From Labilibaculum manganireducens (GTDB taxonomy: Bacteria; Bacteroidota; Bacteroidia; Bacteroidales; Marinifilaceae), in contig NZ_MVDE01000019.1 in assembly GCF_002843385.1 (NCBI RefSeq), positions 1-64,000 of the forward strand: a DNA stretch of 64,000 nt, read 5' to 3'. This document shows positions 25,895-36,231 of this stretch, piece after piece. Below the pieces are notes generated by a model that worked only from the letters and a program-made list of their open reading frames with translations, was not told the origin of the DNA and ran no database searches. Both the position numbers and the translations under genes were made by a program. Within the stretch, counting starts at the first letter, position 1. Every line of letters begins with the position of its first letter.

Positions 25895-26302
25895 ATGGAT
25901 TTCAAAAATTTATTTCGCAAAATATTTAATGATTCGCAGGAATCAGTGACCCCGCAGACCATAATTGACACCTTCAATAATCAATTCGATTCACCATTAA
26001 ATACCGAATGGCATAAAACAGATCAATTTTACGAGGCTATTTTCTACAAAAACGAATTGGAACATATTGCCGTTTATCGTGCAAACGGAACGTATGTATG
26101 TCTGAAAATCAATCTTCAGCTGGAGTCGATTCCTGATGCTATTTATCAGGCAACTAAATCACACGGTGAGGTTATGAATGCAATTAAAATTAATTATGCG
26201 GACTTGCAAAATTTTGAAATTATTGTTCGTGACCAAAACCTTATCCGCTACTCTTTACTACTGGATGCTCAGGGAGAAATAGTGGATAAAAAAATTGTTT
26301 AG
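25895..26302 (+). CDS. Small soluble protein, PepSY-like fold suspected
   Basis: A 135-residue protein without a signal peptide or membrane segment. The pattern 'TEWHKTDQFYEAIFYKNELEHIAVYRANGTYV' followed by 'LESIPDAIYQATKSH' resembles the beta-strand/helix repeat of periplasmic PepSY-like (beta-lactamase-inhibitor-like) proteins of this phylum, but the lack of a signal is unusual. It begins 63 bp after the ECF sigma gene and may be co-transcribed with it. Function unknown. Confidence 0.65.
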   Translation: MDFKNLFRKIFNDSQESVTPQTIIDTFNNQFDSPLNTEWHKTDQFYEAIFYKNELEHIAVYRANGTYVCLKINLQLESIPDAIYQATKSHGEVMNAIKINYADLQNFEIIVRDQNLIRYSLLLDAQGEIVDKKIV

Positions 26303-26370
26303 CCCCAAACAAATTAGTTTTTAATTCCTCTAATCAAGAATATTTTCCAATATCATTGTTTGTTTTCTTG

Positions 26371-28593
26371 CTACTCGATAAGCTTGCGACTATTTGCATT
26401 GATAAAAAGAATATTCCCAAGTTTGTCGTATCCCTTAAAAAGTTCCGCCTTCTCGTGCTTAAGCGATTCACCTCTAAATCCAATTATTGTTATGCCTGCG
26501 TCGGCCGACCGCTGATTAATAACTTCTTTCGATGATACATTTTCCTGCTCATGGATGATTTCAATATTAGAGGTTGTAATCGGTAGTCGGCCCGAAACTA
26601 CCAAATCATCCAATTGCTTTCTGGTTTCATCGGCCTGTTCCTTTTTACAGATGTTGAATATCTTAATATCCGCCTTTTTCCAATCAGAATGACCTGCAAT
26701 AATGAAACTGAGCAGAATCATTAAATTCGCATTATAAGTATCCGAAGATTTAATCCAGACATGGATATTGCTCTTGAAATTTAATGTCCGCGAAGAACTT
26801 CCCAAAATACAGAAATCAAAATTACCTGCACGCGCCAGCGAATAATTATCAATGATCAAATTCAAACGATCAGGGTTTCCCTTATCATACTCGAATATCA
26901 CCATATTATTTTCCATTCCTGCAACACCAGGCAACTGAATTGCTTGTGCAATAGCCGAAGTATAGGATGGTGAGATGATGGTATCAACGTAAACGTGATT
27001 CTCTATTTTATCAAAACTTTTAATTAACCGATCCAATTCTTCTTTTGATTGCTGATAAGTAGCTTTTGAATAATATCCCTCAATTCTATGTAAATACGTT
27101 CCAAACCCATATTTGTAGGATATCCAGTTCAAAAGTTTAAAAGCGGTATCTCTCTCAAAAGATTCTTTCGAAATACAAATAGCACTTGGTCTCCATTCCC
27201 GGGCTTTTCCTTTTCCTGTTTTCTGCAAAAATACCTGCATGTTTCTGTTTAGCTGATAAAGAGCATTTAGAAAGATTGACTCTATTCCATTCCTGTTTTT
27301 ATGATATCGGTTAATGAACAAATAAATTATCGACATGACCACTACGGCGGCAAAAGCATATAGAAAGCTAATCTTAAACATCACCCAAACCGAGGTTATA
27401 AAGCCAATAAGAGATAATACCCACTTTGATTTAAAGGAAGGACGATAACTTGGCGATGACCCAAAATGATTTAAAAAAGATATCAGACACAAAGATCCAT
27501 AGGTTACCATAAAAAACATAGAAATAATTTGTGCTACCGCATTCACATCACCTAAAACAACAAACACCATTGCAATAATGCATGTAATTAATGACGCATT
27601 TATGGGTTCATTATCAGATTTCCGGCCTTTTGCCAACCATCTGTTTACCTTTTTGGAGGGAAAAGAACGATCGGCCGATAGTGCCTGAAGAGTTCGTGGA
27701 GCAACCATTACTGAACCCAGCGCTGATGAAATTGTTGAAGCCGCAAGTCCTAAAGGAATCACCAGACTTCCTCCAATAGCAATTTTTGCCATTATCAGCT
27801 GATTTTCCATCAAATCGGCACTACTAACCGAAAATGCCAGCTTGTAAACTACAAAAAAGTAAACAATCATTCCCAATAACGTTGCAGTGCTGGTACCTAA
27901 AGGAATTGATTTAGATGGATTTTTAAGATCTCCCGACAGACCAACACCAGCAGTCATTCCTGTAAAGGCAGGAAATATAATTGCAAATACAATAAAAAAC
28001 TGATCTGCATTTCTAAATTCTGCATTCATTAAACCAAAGTCTGAAACGGATGCATGATCGGTTGAACCGAGGAAAAACAGTACAAGTGAAACCATTAAAA
28101 CAGCAACTACAAAATACAAAGCCTTTACCCCCAGATTGGCTCCTTTTTTCAGAATCAATATCGATAAAAAGAGCATTGCAGGAACACTAACTATCTGACG
28201 CGGAAACTCATACCCATAGGTACTGAAAGCCAAATTAAATAATGGTTCGAAGGCCTCAGTAAAAGCAATTACGTAAAATGCAACACTTATTGCCTGAGAA
28301 AAAAACAAGGCAATACCAATAGTCGCACCAATATTTAAACCAAACGAACGTGAAATAATAAAATACTCTCCACCACCTTCAACACGCTTATTTGTCGCCA
28401 GTTCAGAAATAGCCATAGCCGTTGGTATCGTAACCAAATGCCCTAAAAGAATAATTAAAACTACTCCCCAAAAACCCAAACTCCCAACCGCAAAACCAAA
28501 GCGGAGAAATAAAATTGCACCTAAAATGGTAGAAATTGCAGTAAAAAAGACAGGTGCTGTCCCAAATTTTTTATCAGAAGTAGTTGTGGGCAT
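26371..28593 (-). CDS. APC-superfamily permease of the cation-chloride cotransporter (SLC12-like) type
   Basis: A 740-residue membrane protein with about 12 transmembrane helices in the first ~430 residues, then a soluble ~300-residue C-terminal domain. It begins GTAPVFFTAISTILGAILFLRFG and has VGLSGDLKNPSKSIPLGT, both close to eukaryotic Na-K-Cl/K-Cl cotransporters. The C-terminal part (SPSYTSAIAQAIQLPGVAGMENNMVI) also resembles the SLC12 regulatory domain. Transported ions are not decidable from sequence; amino acids are the alternative. Confidence 0.8.
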   Translation of the reverse strand: MPTTTSDKKFGTAPVFFTAISTILGAILFLRFGFAVGSLGFWGVVLIILLGHLVTIPTAMAISELATNKRVEGGGEYFIISRSFGLNIGATIGIALFFSQAISVAFYVIAFTEAFEPLFNLAFSTYGYEFPRQIVSVPAMLFLSILILKKGANLGVKALYFVVAVLMVSLVLFFLGSTDHASVSDFGLMNAEFRNADQFFIVFAIIFPAFTGMTAGVGLSGDLKNPSKSIPLGTSTATLLGMIVYFFVVYKLAFSVSSADLMENQLIMAKIAIGGSLVIPLGLAASTISSALGSVMVAPRTLQALSADRSFPSKKVNRWLAKGRKSDNEPINASLITCIIAMVFVVLGDVNAVAQIISMFFMVTYGSLCLISFLNHFGSSPSYRPSFKSKWVLSLIGFITSVWVMFKISFLYAFAAVVVMSIIYLFINRYHKNRNGIESIFLNALYQLNRNMQVFLQKTGKGKAREWRPSAICISKESFERDTAFKLLNWISYKYGFGTYLHRIEGYYSKATYQQSKEELDRLIKSFDKIENHVYVDTIISPSYTSAIAQAIQLPGVAGMENNMVIFEYDKGNPDRLNLIIDNYSLARAGNFDFCILGSSSRTLNFKSNIHVWIKSSDTYNANLMILLSFIIAGHSDWKKADIKIFNICKKEQADETRKQLDDLVVSGRLPITTSNIEIIHEQENVSSKEVINQRSADAGITIIGFRGESLKHEKAELFKGYDKLGNILFINANSRKLIE

Positions 28594-28793
28594 AGATTCG
28601 GTTGTAAAAGTTTGTGTACTAAAAATAGCAAAAAACTACCACTATAAATGTGTATAGTAAGCTGATAAAAGAAATAAAGTTAAGATCTTAGGAGGTATCG
28701 CACCTATCCCATTGAAATAAACTCAGATTCTATGTATCTTCTGATATTTATAATGATGCATTATAAACATTAACAGGCATACGATTCATTTTC

Positions 28794-29618
28794 ATGAAAG
28801 AAAAAATTGTTTTAATCACTGGAGCTTCTTCGGGAATAGGTAAAGCTTCCGCCTTACTTTTTCTTAAAAAAGGATACACCGTATATGCAACAGCTCCTTC
28901 AACCATTGCTATGATAGATTTGGAGGAAAAAGGGGCACGAATTTTACAGATGGACGTCACTAACTCTGAAAATTGCAGGCAAGTTGTAAATCGCATCTAT
29001 AAAGAATCCAAACGCATTGATATTTTAGTGAATAATGCAGGATTTGGTCTTTATGGTGCAATTGAAGATGTTTCGCCGGAGGATGCCCGCCAACAATTCG
29101 AGGTTAATCTTTTCGGTTTGGTACAATTAACTCAGATGGTTCTGCCCATAATGAGAGCAAATTGTGAAGGGAAAATTATTAACATTAGCTCCATTCTTGG
29201 CAGAATGACACTCCCAATGGGCGGATGGTATCATGCTTCAAAATATGCATTGGAAGGAATTTCTGATTGCCTGCGCCAAGAAGTAAAATCATTTGGAATA
29301 AAAGTAATCCTAATTAATCCCGGTGTTATTGAATCAGATTGGGCAAATATCGCCTTATCTAAGGCGAAAGAAAATTCAAAGAATTCAGTTTATGGCACAA
29401 TGACTATCCAACTTGAAAATCTTCTTATAAAATCGAGAAAAATTCAAGTAAAAGCAGAAAAAGCTGCAGAAGTAATTGTGAAAGCAAGCCTCTCAAACAA
29501 TCCAAAAGTAAGATATATTGTACCAACACATGCAAAACTAATTTGGTTCCTCAGGAAACTAATCAGTGAAAAGAGTTTTGATTATTTTAAGGAAAAACTA
29601 TTTAAATTTCATTCATAA
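28794..29618 (+). CDS. Short-chain dehydrogenase/reductase
   Basis: A 274-residue classical SDR with the nucleotide-binding motif TGASSGIG (9-16), NNAGFG (80-85), catalytic Ser at 132-133 and Y146-x-x-x-K150 in YHASK. Classical SDRs oxidise or reduce alcohols and ketones with NAD(P). The substrate is unknown. It is the first of two plus-strand genes, 130 bp ahead of a flippase-like membrane protein. Confidence 0.9.
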   Translation: MKEKIVLITGASSGIGKASALLFLKKGYTVYATAPSTIAMIDLEEKGARILQMDVTNSENCRQVVNRIYKESKRIDILVNNAGFGLYGAIEDVSPEDARQQFEVNLFGLVQLTQMVLPIMRANCEGKIINISSILGRMTLPMGGWYHASKYALEGISDCLRQEVKSFGIKVILINPGVIESDWANIALSKAKENSKNSVYGTMTIQLENLLIKSRKIQVKAEKAAEVIVKASLSNNPKVRYIVPTHAKLIWFLRKLISEKSFDYFKEKLFKFHS

Positions 29619-29748
29619 AATGGAATATAAATGATCCTAATTTAAAATTTCTTCATTTCAATTTTAGAGTATTTTAACAAAATCTTAATTAAAATTTGAT
29701 CAAAAAAACTCTTTAAATCCGTAAGTTTAACATCTTTAAGTGCTAAAA

Positions 29749-30819
29749 ATGAACAAAAACCAACCTGACAGTCAAAAAAAATTACTGAACGGGGTTCGCC
29801 CTGGAAGAATTGTATATCCAATTCTGATTGGCGTTGCTGTTGTTGTTTACATGTTGATGAATGAGGTTGACGGCGAAACTCTTTCCTTAATTGAATTTTC
29901 GTGGTATTCGTTTTTTTGGCTTTGTGTTGCATTAATCATGATGATTGTCCGCGATTTAGGTTACATGGCTCGTTTGCGGATCCTTACCGACAATACATTT
30001 TCATGGATCAAAGCTTTTCGTATTATTATGCTGTGGGAATTTACATCGGCAATAACTCCTTCTGCAATAGGAGGAACATCCGTTGCAATTCTATATCTTA
30101 ATAAAGAAGGCTTAAAAGTCGGAAAAAGTTCGGCAGTAGTAATGTCCACTTCTTTTCTCGACGAACTGTATTTTATTCTCATGTTCCCAATCCTTATCTT
30201 GTTTCTGGATATCAACCAATTATTCATGATGGATATTCAGGAACATTCTGTTTGGCTGGATTCTCTTTTATATTTTGCTTTAGTTGGTTACCTTGTAAAA
30301 ACGGGTTATTTTATTGTTTTAACTTATGGATTATTTTGGAACCCAAGAGGATTAAAGTGGTTGCTGCTTTGGATATTCAAACTTCCGGTTCTTAGAAAAT
30401 GGAAACAAGGAGCAAATCAGGCTGGCACCGACATAATTGAAAGTTCCAAAGAACTGCGAAGAAAACCGTTCTGGTTTTGGTTTAAAGCATTCATGGCAAC
30501 TTTTTTTTCCTGGACAGCCAGATATTGGGTCGTAAATGTGATTCTTCTTGCATTCATGTTTCAAGGATACAGCTTTACAGAGCATATCATGATATTTGCA
30601 AGGCAATTAGTCATGTGGATCATGATGCTTGTCAGTCCGACTCCTGGCGGAAGTGGATTTTCGGAATGGGTATTCACAAAATATCTAGGTGAATTTCTTC
30701 CATCGGTAGGAGTTGCGGCAGCCATGGCATTAATTTGGCGGCTAATTTCATACTATCCCTATCTCCTAATTGGAGTCTTTATTCTTCCTAAATGGATCAA
30801 AAAACATTTTAAAAAATAA
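29749..30819 (+). CDS. Lysylphosphatidylglycerol synthase TM-region/UPF0104-type integral membrane protein
   Basis: The ATG at 29749 (MNKNQPDSQ) is preferred over the in-frame GTG at 29740; product 356 residues. Roughly eight transmembrane helices. Characteristic motifs are SAITPSAIGGTSVAILYL and SPTPGGSGFSEWVF, the P-x-x-x-GG signatures of the UPF0104/MprF-flippase family. Members are thought to flip or transport lipid-linked molecules. The specific substrate here is unknown. Confidence 0.82.
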   Translation: MNKNQPDSQKKLLNGVRPGRIVYPILIGVAVVVYMLMNEVDGETLSLIEFSWYSFFWLCVALIMMIVRDLGYMARLRILTDNTFSWIKAFRIIMLWEFTSAITPSAIGGTSVAILYLNKEGLKVGKSSAVVMSTSFLDELYFILMFPILILFLDINQLFMMDIQEHSVWLDSLLYFALVGYLVKTGYFIVLTYGLFWNPRGLKWLLLWIFKLPVLRKWKQGANQAGTDIIESSKELRRKPFWFWFKAFMATFFSWTARYWVVNVILLAFMFQGYSFTEHIMIFARQLVMWIMMLVSPTPGGSGFSEWVFTKYLGEFLPSVGVAAAMALIWRLISYYPYLLIGVFILPKWIKKHFKK

Positions 30820-31150
30820 ATACCACACAGATTTCAACATGTTTTTGCATTCGAAATAACTTCGGAGAATATCAAATCAAACAGATAACAATAAACCGCA
30901 AATTATCGTATAACCCGTATTAATTAACGCGAAAAACAAGAATTACCCAACATTTCAAAGGGATTCAGACAGTATTCATCTACTGATCGAACATAGATAG
31001 AATCGTGATTATCAATTGATAGAACATCATCCTGAACAAGTTTTTATAATTATTCACCAATGAAAAGAAGCAGTTCATCAAATCTTTAGGTCGCTTAACA
31101 ATAATTAAACTTATCATTTAAAACAAACAACGTAACTTGCAACAGTAAAC

Positions 31151-31158
31151 TAAATTTG
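31151..31158 (+). promoter_or_regulatory. Possible -7 element for the DUF4114 lipoprotein gene
   Basis: TAAATTTG fits the Bacteroidota -7 consensus TAnnTTTG, 27 bp before the start codon. The -33 element is not at the usual distance (a TTG at 31137 is too close). The rest of the 365-bp gap 30820-31184 holds no recognisable gene or repeat. Confidence 0.35.
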
Positions 31159-31184
31159 CAATTCAGTAAAAATAAAAAATACTT

Positions 31185-33059
31185 ATGAGAAAATATCTAC
31201 TAGTAATGATTGGGCTTTTCATAATTGTTTCTTCTTGCTCGGACAATAATGATGACAATCAGCAAACCGATCAAAAGAAAACAATTCAAGAAGGCATTTC
31301 TATCAACAATAACCCTGCGGATCTTTCCAGTAGGGTTAAAACAATGAATGATTTAGTTATTATCAACAATCTTCCAGCTGGAACTACAAAAGAAGGAACA
31401 ACGGAAATTGAAATTGATTTGACTAAAAATTATGCTTTTAAACTAAAAGCTGAAGTTGAAGCACCTAAAGTAAAAGGTGAAGCAGTTCAGGCTACTCACG
31501 TCAAAATTATCGACAACATGGCATTTGTTTCCTACAATACAAAGGGAAGTAAATATAGTGGTGGTGTTGAATTATTTGACATTTCAGATCAAGACAATCC
31601 AGTATTACAAGCTCAGGCGTTATTTCCTGATGTTGACGTTAGTGCCGTTGACTATTATGACGGAGTAATTTATCTGGCAGGTGCAGTAGATCCGGAAAGT
31701 GCTGGTTATGTTCTTGCATCTCCTGCTGTTTTAATTAGTTTGGAGTTAAGTAATTCTAAAAAAATCATGTCTGTTTCAGGACTGGTTGATCTTCCTTCTT
31801 ATGTTGCTACAGATGTTGAAATTGATGAAAATTACATTTATGCCACTAGTGGATCTGATGGAAAATTAAGCATTCTTAAACGCAGCGACTACTCTTTAGT
31901 AACTGGAATTGATATTAATGATGCCAGATCGTTAAGTAGTAATGCTGAAAATATTTATGTGTTGAATGCAACCAATGAAAAAATACAGTCTTTCAAAAAA
32001 GCTGATTTTACAGAATTAGAGGCAATTGAGGTTCAAGGACCAATAACAGACGAGTCAAAAACTGAAATTGATGTTACCGACAACTATATTCTTGCTGCAT
32101 TAAACGTATCAGGATTAGATATTCGTAATTTGGACGGAAGTCTAAAAGAACGTTTCAATCGCCCTGAAACTCCTGAAGGTGGTCTTGAGGAGGATTACGT
32201 AACCAATTCGGTATGCTTAAATGAAGAACTATTGCTGATTGGTAACGGTGGTGCTGGTGTATACGTTGGTGCAATGATTCCTGAAAATGATAATAATGTT
32301 ACTCTGTTGGGAAGTATGGATTTTGGTTCATCGGTAAATTTTGTTGAATCGAGAGGAAACTACATTTTTGTTGCTGCCGGAACCGGCGGACTTAAAATTA
32401 TTACCATCGAAATGGACGAAGGGGTTCCGGATGATATCATTCAAACAAAACCTTGCGAAACACTTGTTGAAAATATTAAAGCAATGTTCCTTGAAAATAA
32501 GGATAACCGCGCAGCGAATTCTGAATTATTCTCAGATGAAAACAACTTGATTCTAAAATTAACCGAAGAATCTCCTGTTTATTTAACTTTCGTTGATGAA
32601 GGCGCTGGATGGAAAAATTCATTGGCATACTACACCTATAATAGTGAAAATCCACCTGCAAGTGCTGACGAAATAGAGCTTCATATGCTTTTCCCTAATG
32701 TTTCAAAAGAAGGTGAAGGAGGAGGATTAAAAACTGGTGATCGTGTTCAGTTAGGTGATGCTCCTTTTGCACAAAACACAGTAATTGGATTTTGTCTAAT
32801 CGCCCAAGGTTGGAAAAACGGTGCTACCGTTGATGGTGTTTATCGTCATTATACCAACATTGAATGGAACAAAGACGCAACACAACAACATGTATTGTTC
32901 AAAGAGAAAAACTGTAAAGATATTGTATTGTGTTTCGAAGATATTCAACTACCTGGTGGAGACAAAGATTTTAACGACATTATTTTCACAGTTAATGATA
33001 ACAAGGAAGATGCTAATATAGCAACAGCCTTCGACATGACTAATATTGTAGAAAAATAA
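31185..33059 (+). CDS. Lipoprotein with beta-propeller (LVIVD-like) repeats and C-terminal DUF4114 domain
   Basis: A 624-residue lipoprotein (Cys18 in IIVSSCS). The middle contains repeated beta segments such as THVKIIDNMAFVSY, GGVELFDISDQDNPV and DNYILAALNVSGLDIRNLDG, typical of LVIVD propeller blades. The C-terminus has the DUF4114 hallmark GGDKDFNDIIFTV with an acidic, probably calcium-binding loop. Such proteins are exposed at the surface in Bacteroidota; the role is unknown. It is a single-gene unit with its own terminator. Confidence 0.8.
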   Translation: MRKYLLVMIGLFIIVSSCSDNNDDNQQTDQKKTIQEGISINNNPADLSSRVKTMNDLVIINNLPAGTTKEGTTEIEIDLTKNYAFKLKAEVEAPKVKGEAVQATHVKIIDNMAFVSYNTKGSKYSGGVELFDISDQDNPVLQAQALFPDVDVSAVDYYDGVIYLAGAVDPESAGYVLASPAVLISLELSNSKKIMSVSGLVDLPSYVATDVEIDENYIYATSGSDGKLSILKRSDYSLVTGIDINDARSLSSNAENIYVLNATNEKIQSFKKADFTELEAIEVQGPITDESKTEIDVTDNYILAALNVSGLDIRNLDGSLKERFNRPETPEGGLEEDYVTNSVCLNEELLLIGNGGAGVYVGAMIPENDNNVTLLGSMDFGSSVNFVESRGNYIFVAAGTGGLKIITIEMDEGVPDDIIQTKPCETLVENIKAMFLENKDNRAANSELFSDENNLILKLTEESPVYLTFVDEGAGWKNSLAYYTYNSENPPASADEIELHMLFPNVSKEGEGGGLKTGDRVQLGDAPFAQNTVIGFCLIAQGWKNGATVDGVYRHYTNIEWNKDATQQHVLFKEKNCKDIVLCFEDIQLPGGDKDFNDIIFTVNDNKEDANIATAFDMTNIVEK

Positions 33060-33079
33060 AATCGAACTTAATTATATGG

Positions 33080-33112
33080 AGTGCCATTTCTTAGGAGATG
33101 GCACTTTTTTTT
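33080..33112 (+). terminator. Intrinsic terminator after the DUF4114 lipoprotein
   Basis: AGTGCCAT (33080-33087) pairs with ATGGCACT (33098-33105) and is followed by eight T. It overlaps the end of the convergent DUF6427 gene. Confidence 0.85.
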
Positions 33113-34088
33113 ATCCAATAAAGTGGATGAGAATACTTGAGATCACAAGAATATAAAACAAAAACTCTCCAATCCAAGAGTGTTTTTGAAATACAAAATA
33201 ATGGCTTGCAATGTAGGTTACCGGAATAATACTGATAAAGTACTGTTCAACACCAGCCCCTTTAAAAAATACAAAGCTAAAAGCCGAAACAAGAAAGAAA
33301 CTCAACAAAATAATAAAATATTTACGCGAACTAATTTTTTTCTCCTCATAAACATTCAGCATGTACAAAGAAGAGAGAATAACCAAAAAGCCAAGTATTC
33401 CCCAGTATGAATATTGGAAAACTGATACAACCCCTAAACTATTTTTAGATGAAAAGAGATTCCTAATTGTATTTAAGAGTTCAGCCAAATTATCGTTCCA
33501 GATGTACCAAACAACAACTAAAAAAACAGGGACTATAAAGCCTGTTAATCCTGCCAGAATTTCTTTACCGCGCAAATATCCTAAAACTGCAAGAGCCATC
33601 CAAAACCAAAAGATATATACTCCTGCATACAAATAGAACAAACTTGCCAAACCTACTAAAAATCCGGCATCAAAAGAGTTCGAAAGGGTTGCTGTTCCCT
33701 GATAAATTTTAAATACCCGATCTACAGACAGAAATAATAAAAATGCGGCAAATAGTGAAGGATGCATGCCTCCTAATGAGACAGTTCCCGTGGCAATAAG
33801 AGCAAATACGAATGCAGGTAAATCTGTTCGTTGCCGAATAAAAATATACTGCTCATTTAAACGCACCATTCCGTAAGCGATCAATATTAAAATCAGGCAG
33901 GCAATTAAACTTAGAACGAAATTATTACCTCCCGTAAGAAATAACAACAATTCATACAATGGCATTTGGTTTTGTCCAGCCGTTAAGGATTCCGAATGCA
34001 GTAACGTACCCATCCAAAGCAATACGATAACAACCGGCATTAGTATCAGTAAAATGGAATGGCGTCCTTTAATTGTCTTTAAGAGCAT
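33111..34088 (-). CDS. DUF6427-family integral membrane protein
   Basis: A 325-residue protein of about eight hydrophobic helices with RTDLPAFVFALI, SVDRVFKIYQ and NSFDAGFLVGLASLFY, which I recognise as the DUF6427 pattern of Bacteroidota. The family is often found beside purD, as here (purD starts further right on the same strand). Function unknown. Confidence 0.7.
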   Translation of the reverse strand: MLLKTIKGRHSILLILMPVVIVLLWMGTLLHSESLTAGQNQMPLYELLLFLTGGNNFVLSLIACLILILIAYGMVRLNEQYIFIRQRTDLPAFVFALIATGTVSLGGMHPSLFAAFLLFLSVDRVFKIYQGTATLSNSFDAGFLVGLASLFYLYAGVYIFWFWMALAVLGYLRGKEILAGLTGFIVPVFLVVVWYIWNDNLAELLNTIRNLFSSKNSLGVVSVFQYSYWGILGFLVILSSLYMLNVYEEKKISSRKYFIILLSFFLVSAFSFVFFKGAGVEQYFISIIPVTYIASHYFVFQKHSWIGEFLFYILVISSILIHFIG

Positions 34089-34180
34089 GAATTTAAGCTT
34101 TTAGCGAACCAGAAGTGCAAAATAACAACTACCACTCAATTTTCAAATAAAAAAAAAGAGCAGTAGTTTTTATAAATCAA

Positions 34181-35452
34181 TTACTTTAAATCGAAACCAA
34201 TATCTTTTCTGTAATATTTCCCTTCAAAATTAATCAGTTCAGCATTTCTAAAGGATTTATCCAAGGCCGACTGCATCGTATCACCGTATGAGCTTACCGA
34301 AATAACACGCCCCCCGTTAGTTACAACATCATTACCCGAAAAAGTTGTTCCCGCATGAAATACAATACTTCCTTCTACCTCATCTAATTTAGTAATGGTT
34401 TTGCCTTTTTCATACGCTTCCGGGTAACCTCCCGCAACTAACATTACAGTAGTTACCGTTCTGTCATCCATCTCAAAAGGAGCTTTATCCAATTCCTGCT
34501 TCGAAACGGCTTCCATCAATTCCAGTAAATCTGATTTGATTCTTGGAATGATTACCTCCGTTTCCGGATCGCCCATTCGAACATTGTATTCAATAACATA
34601 AGGATCGCCTCCAATGTTCATCAATCCAATGAAAATAAAACCTTTGTAAGGAATATTATCTTTCTGAAGACCTTCAATTGTTGGAACAATCACGCGATCT
34701 TCTACTTTTTGCATGAAATCCGCAGTTGCAAAAGGAACCGGAGAAATTGCACCCATACCACCTGTATTTAAACCGGTATCTCCTACTCCAATTCGCTTAT
34801 AATCTTTTGCCTCGGCAAGTGTTTTATAATTTTTGCCATCGGTTAATACAAAAACTGACAACTCAATACCTGCCAAAAACTCTTCAATAACAACAGTACT
34901 GCTTGCGTCACCAAACATTCCACCGATCATCTCTTTTAGAGATTGTTTTGCCTCCTCTAAGTCAGAAATAATTAAAACACCTTTTCCTGCAGCAAGACCG
35001 TCTGCTTTTAAAACGTATGGAGCTTTTAAGCTTTCCAGAAAAGTTAATCCTTCTTCTAAATTTTCAGAGGTGATACTTTTATATTTTGCGGTAGGAATAT
35101 TATGCCGGAACATAAATTCCTTTGAAAAATCTTTGCTTCCTTCTAATTGAGCACCTAATTTTTCAGGACCAATGACTGGAATGCTCTTGATAGCCTCATC
35201 GGCAAGAAAGAAATCGTGAATTCCATTTACCAACGGATCTTCCGGACCAACAACAACCATGTTAATTCCTTTTTCAAGAACAAAATCTTTTATTTTTGCA
35301 AAATCGTTAGGATTAATATCTATGTTTTCTGCAATTGCAGCAGTTCCGGCATTTCCCGGAGCAACATACAATTTTTCCAATTTTTCACTTTGAACAAATT
35401 TCCATGCAAATGCATGTTCACGGCCTCCGGAACCCAAAAGAAGTACTTTCAT
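34181..35452 (-). CDS. purD: Phosphoribosylamine-glycine ligase
   Basis: A 423-residue ATP-grasp enzyme that joins glycine to phosphoribosylamine in the second step of purine synthesis. It begins with LLGSGGREHAFAWKF and contains VVGPEDPLVNGIHDF, APYVLKADGLAAGKGVLI (ATP-grasp lysine region) and EYNVRMGDPETEVI (metal-binding). Length and order of domains are standard. It is not clustered with other pur genes here. Confidence 0.97.
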   Translation of the reverse strand: MKVLLLGSGGREHAFAWKFVQSEKLEKLYVAPGNAGTAAIAENIDINPNDFAKIKDFVLEKGINMVVVGPEDPLVNGIHDFFLADEAIKSIPVIGPEKLGAQLEGSKDFSKEFMFRHNIPTAKYKSITSENLEEGLTFLESLKAPYVLKADGLAAGKGVLIISDLEEAKQSLKEMIGGMFGDASSTVVIEEFLAGIELSVFVLTDGKNYKTLAEAKDYKRIGVGDTGLNTGGMGAISPVPFATADFMQKVEDRVIVPTIEGLQKDNIPYKGFIFIGLMNIGGDPYVIEYNVRMGDPETEVIIPRIKSDLLELMEAVSKQELDKAPFEMDDRTVTTVMLVAGGYPEAYEKGKTITKLDEVEGSIVFHAGTTFSGNDVVTNGGRVISVSSYGDTMQSALDKSFRNAELINFEGKYYRKDIGFDLK

Positions 35453-35610
35453 CTAATAGTATTAATTAGCAACCACTCCCTATTTGCTGTCTGCAAACGG
35501 GAATTATCAAATGGTTTTGGTTATAAAATGGTATTAATAGTTTGATCGAGAGCAAATTTACGTATTCAATTGCAGTTTACCTGATGGAAAAGAAATGTTT
35601 TTTTGATTTC

Positions 35611-36231
35611 TTATTGGCAAACATCAAACTCGTAACCCTGAAGCTTTAATTCATCGATCAGCCGGGGTACTGTAAAACGCATATTCACCTCCGATTTCTG
35701 ATGATTGTGGAACAATATTATGGATCCCGGACGAACCGTTTTAAGAACATCTTTCAAACACTCTTCGGGAGTTATATCCTTCCGGTAATCCCCACTCAAA
35801 ACATCCCACATAACAATCTTATACTCTGGTAGTAAATGTTTTGCCTGAGATCGTTTTATTTGGCCGTAAGGTGGCCGAAATAATTTTGAATTAATTAAAT
35901 CGGAAGCCATTATTACATTCTCAAGATATAGTTGTGTATCAACAGACCAACCTTTTAAGTGATTGTAAGTGTGATTTCCAACAGCGTGACCTGAAGACAG
36001 AATTTTCTGAAACAGCTCAGGATATTTATGCACATTCTCACCTACGCAAAAAAAAGTAGCTTTTACACTCTTCTCCTTCAGCATATTCAATGTCCACAAA
36101 GTAGATTCCGGAATAGGTCCGTCATCAAATGTCAGATAAACCTTTTTTGCTCCCGAATTATATCGCCAAATAAAGTCCGGAAATAAGATTTTAAATATCC
36201 CCGGCGCTCTCATCCATCTCAACTTCATCAT
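35611..36231 (-). CDS. Polysaccharide deacetylase (NodB homology, CE4)
   Basis: A 206-residue NodB-domain protein with all five motifs: TFDDGP (D36, D37), HTYNH (metal ligands H87, H91), RPPYGQ, WDVLSGDY and LFHNHQ. These enzymes remove N- or O-acetyl groups from sugars such as GlcNAc in envelope polymers. There is no clear signal peptide, so a cytoplasmic or membrane-associated site is likely. Its ATG overlaps the stop of the upstream DUF2723 gene (36228-36231), implying co-translation. Confidence 0.9.
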   Translation of the reverse strand: MMKLRWMRAPGIFKILFPDFIWRYNSGAKKVYLTFDDGPIPESTLWTLNMLKEKSVKATFFCVGENVHKYPELFQKILSSGHAVGNHTYNHLKGWSVDTQLYLENVIMASDLINSKLFRPPYGQIKRSQAKHLLPEYKIVMWDVLSGDYRKDITPEECLKDVLKTVRPGSIILFHNHQKSEVNMRFTVPRLIDELKLQGYEFDVCQ

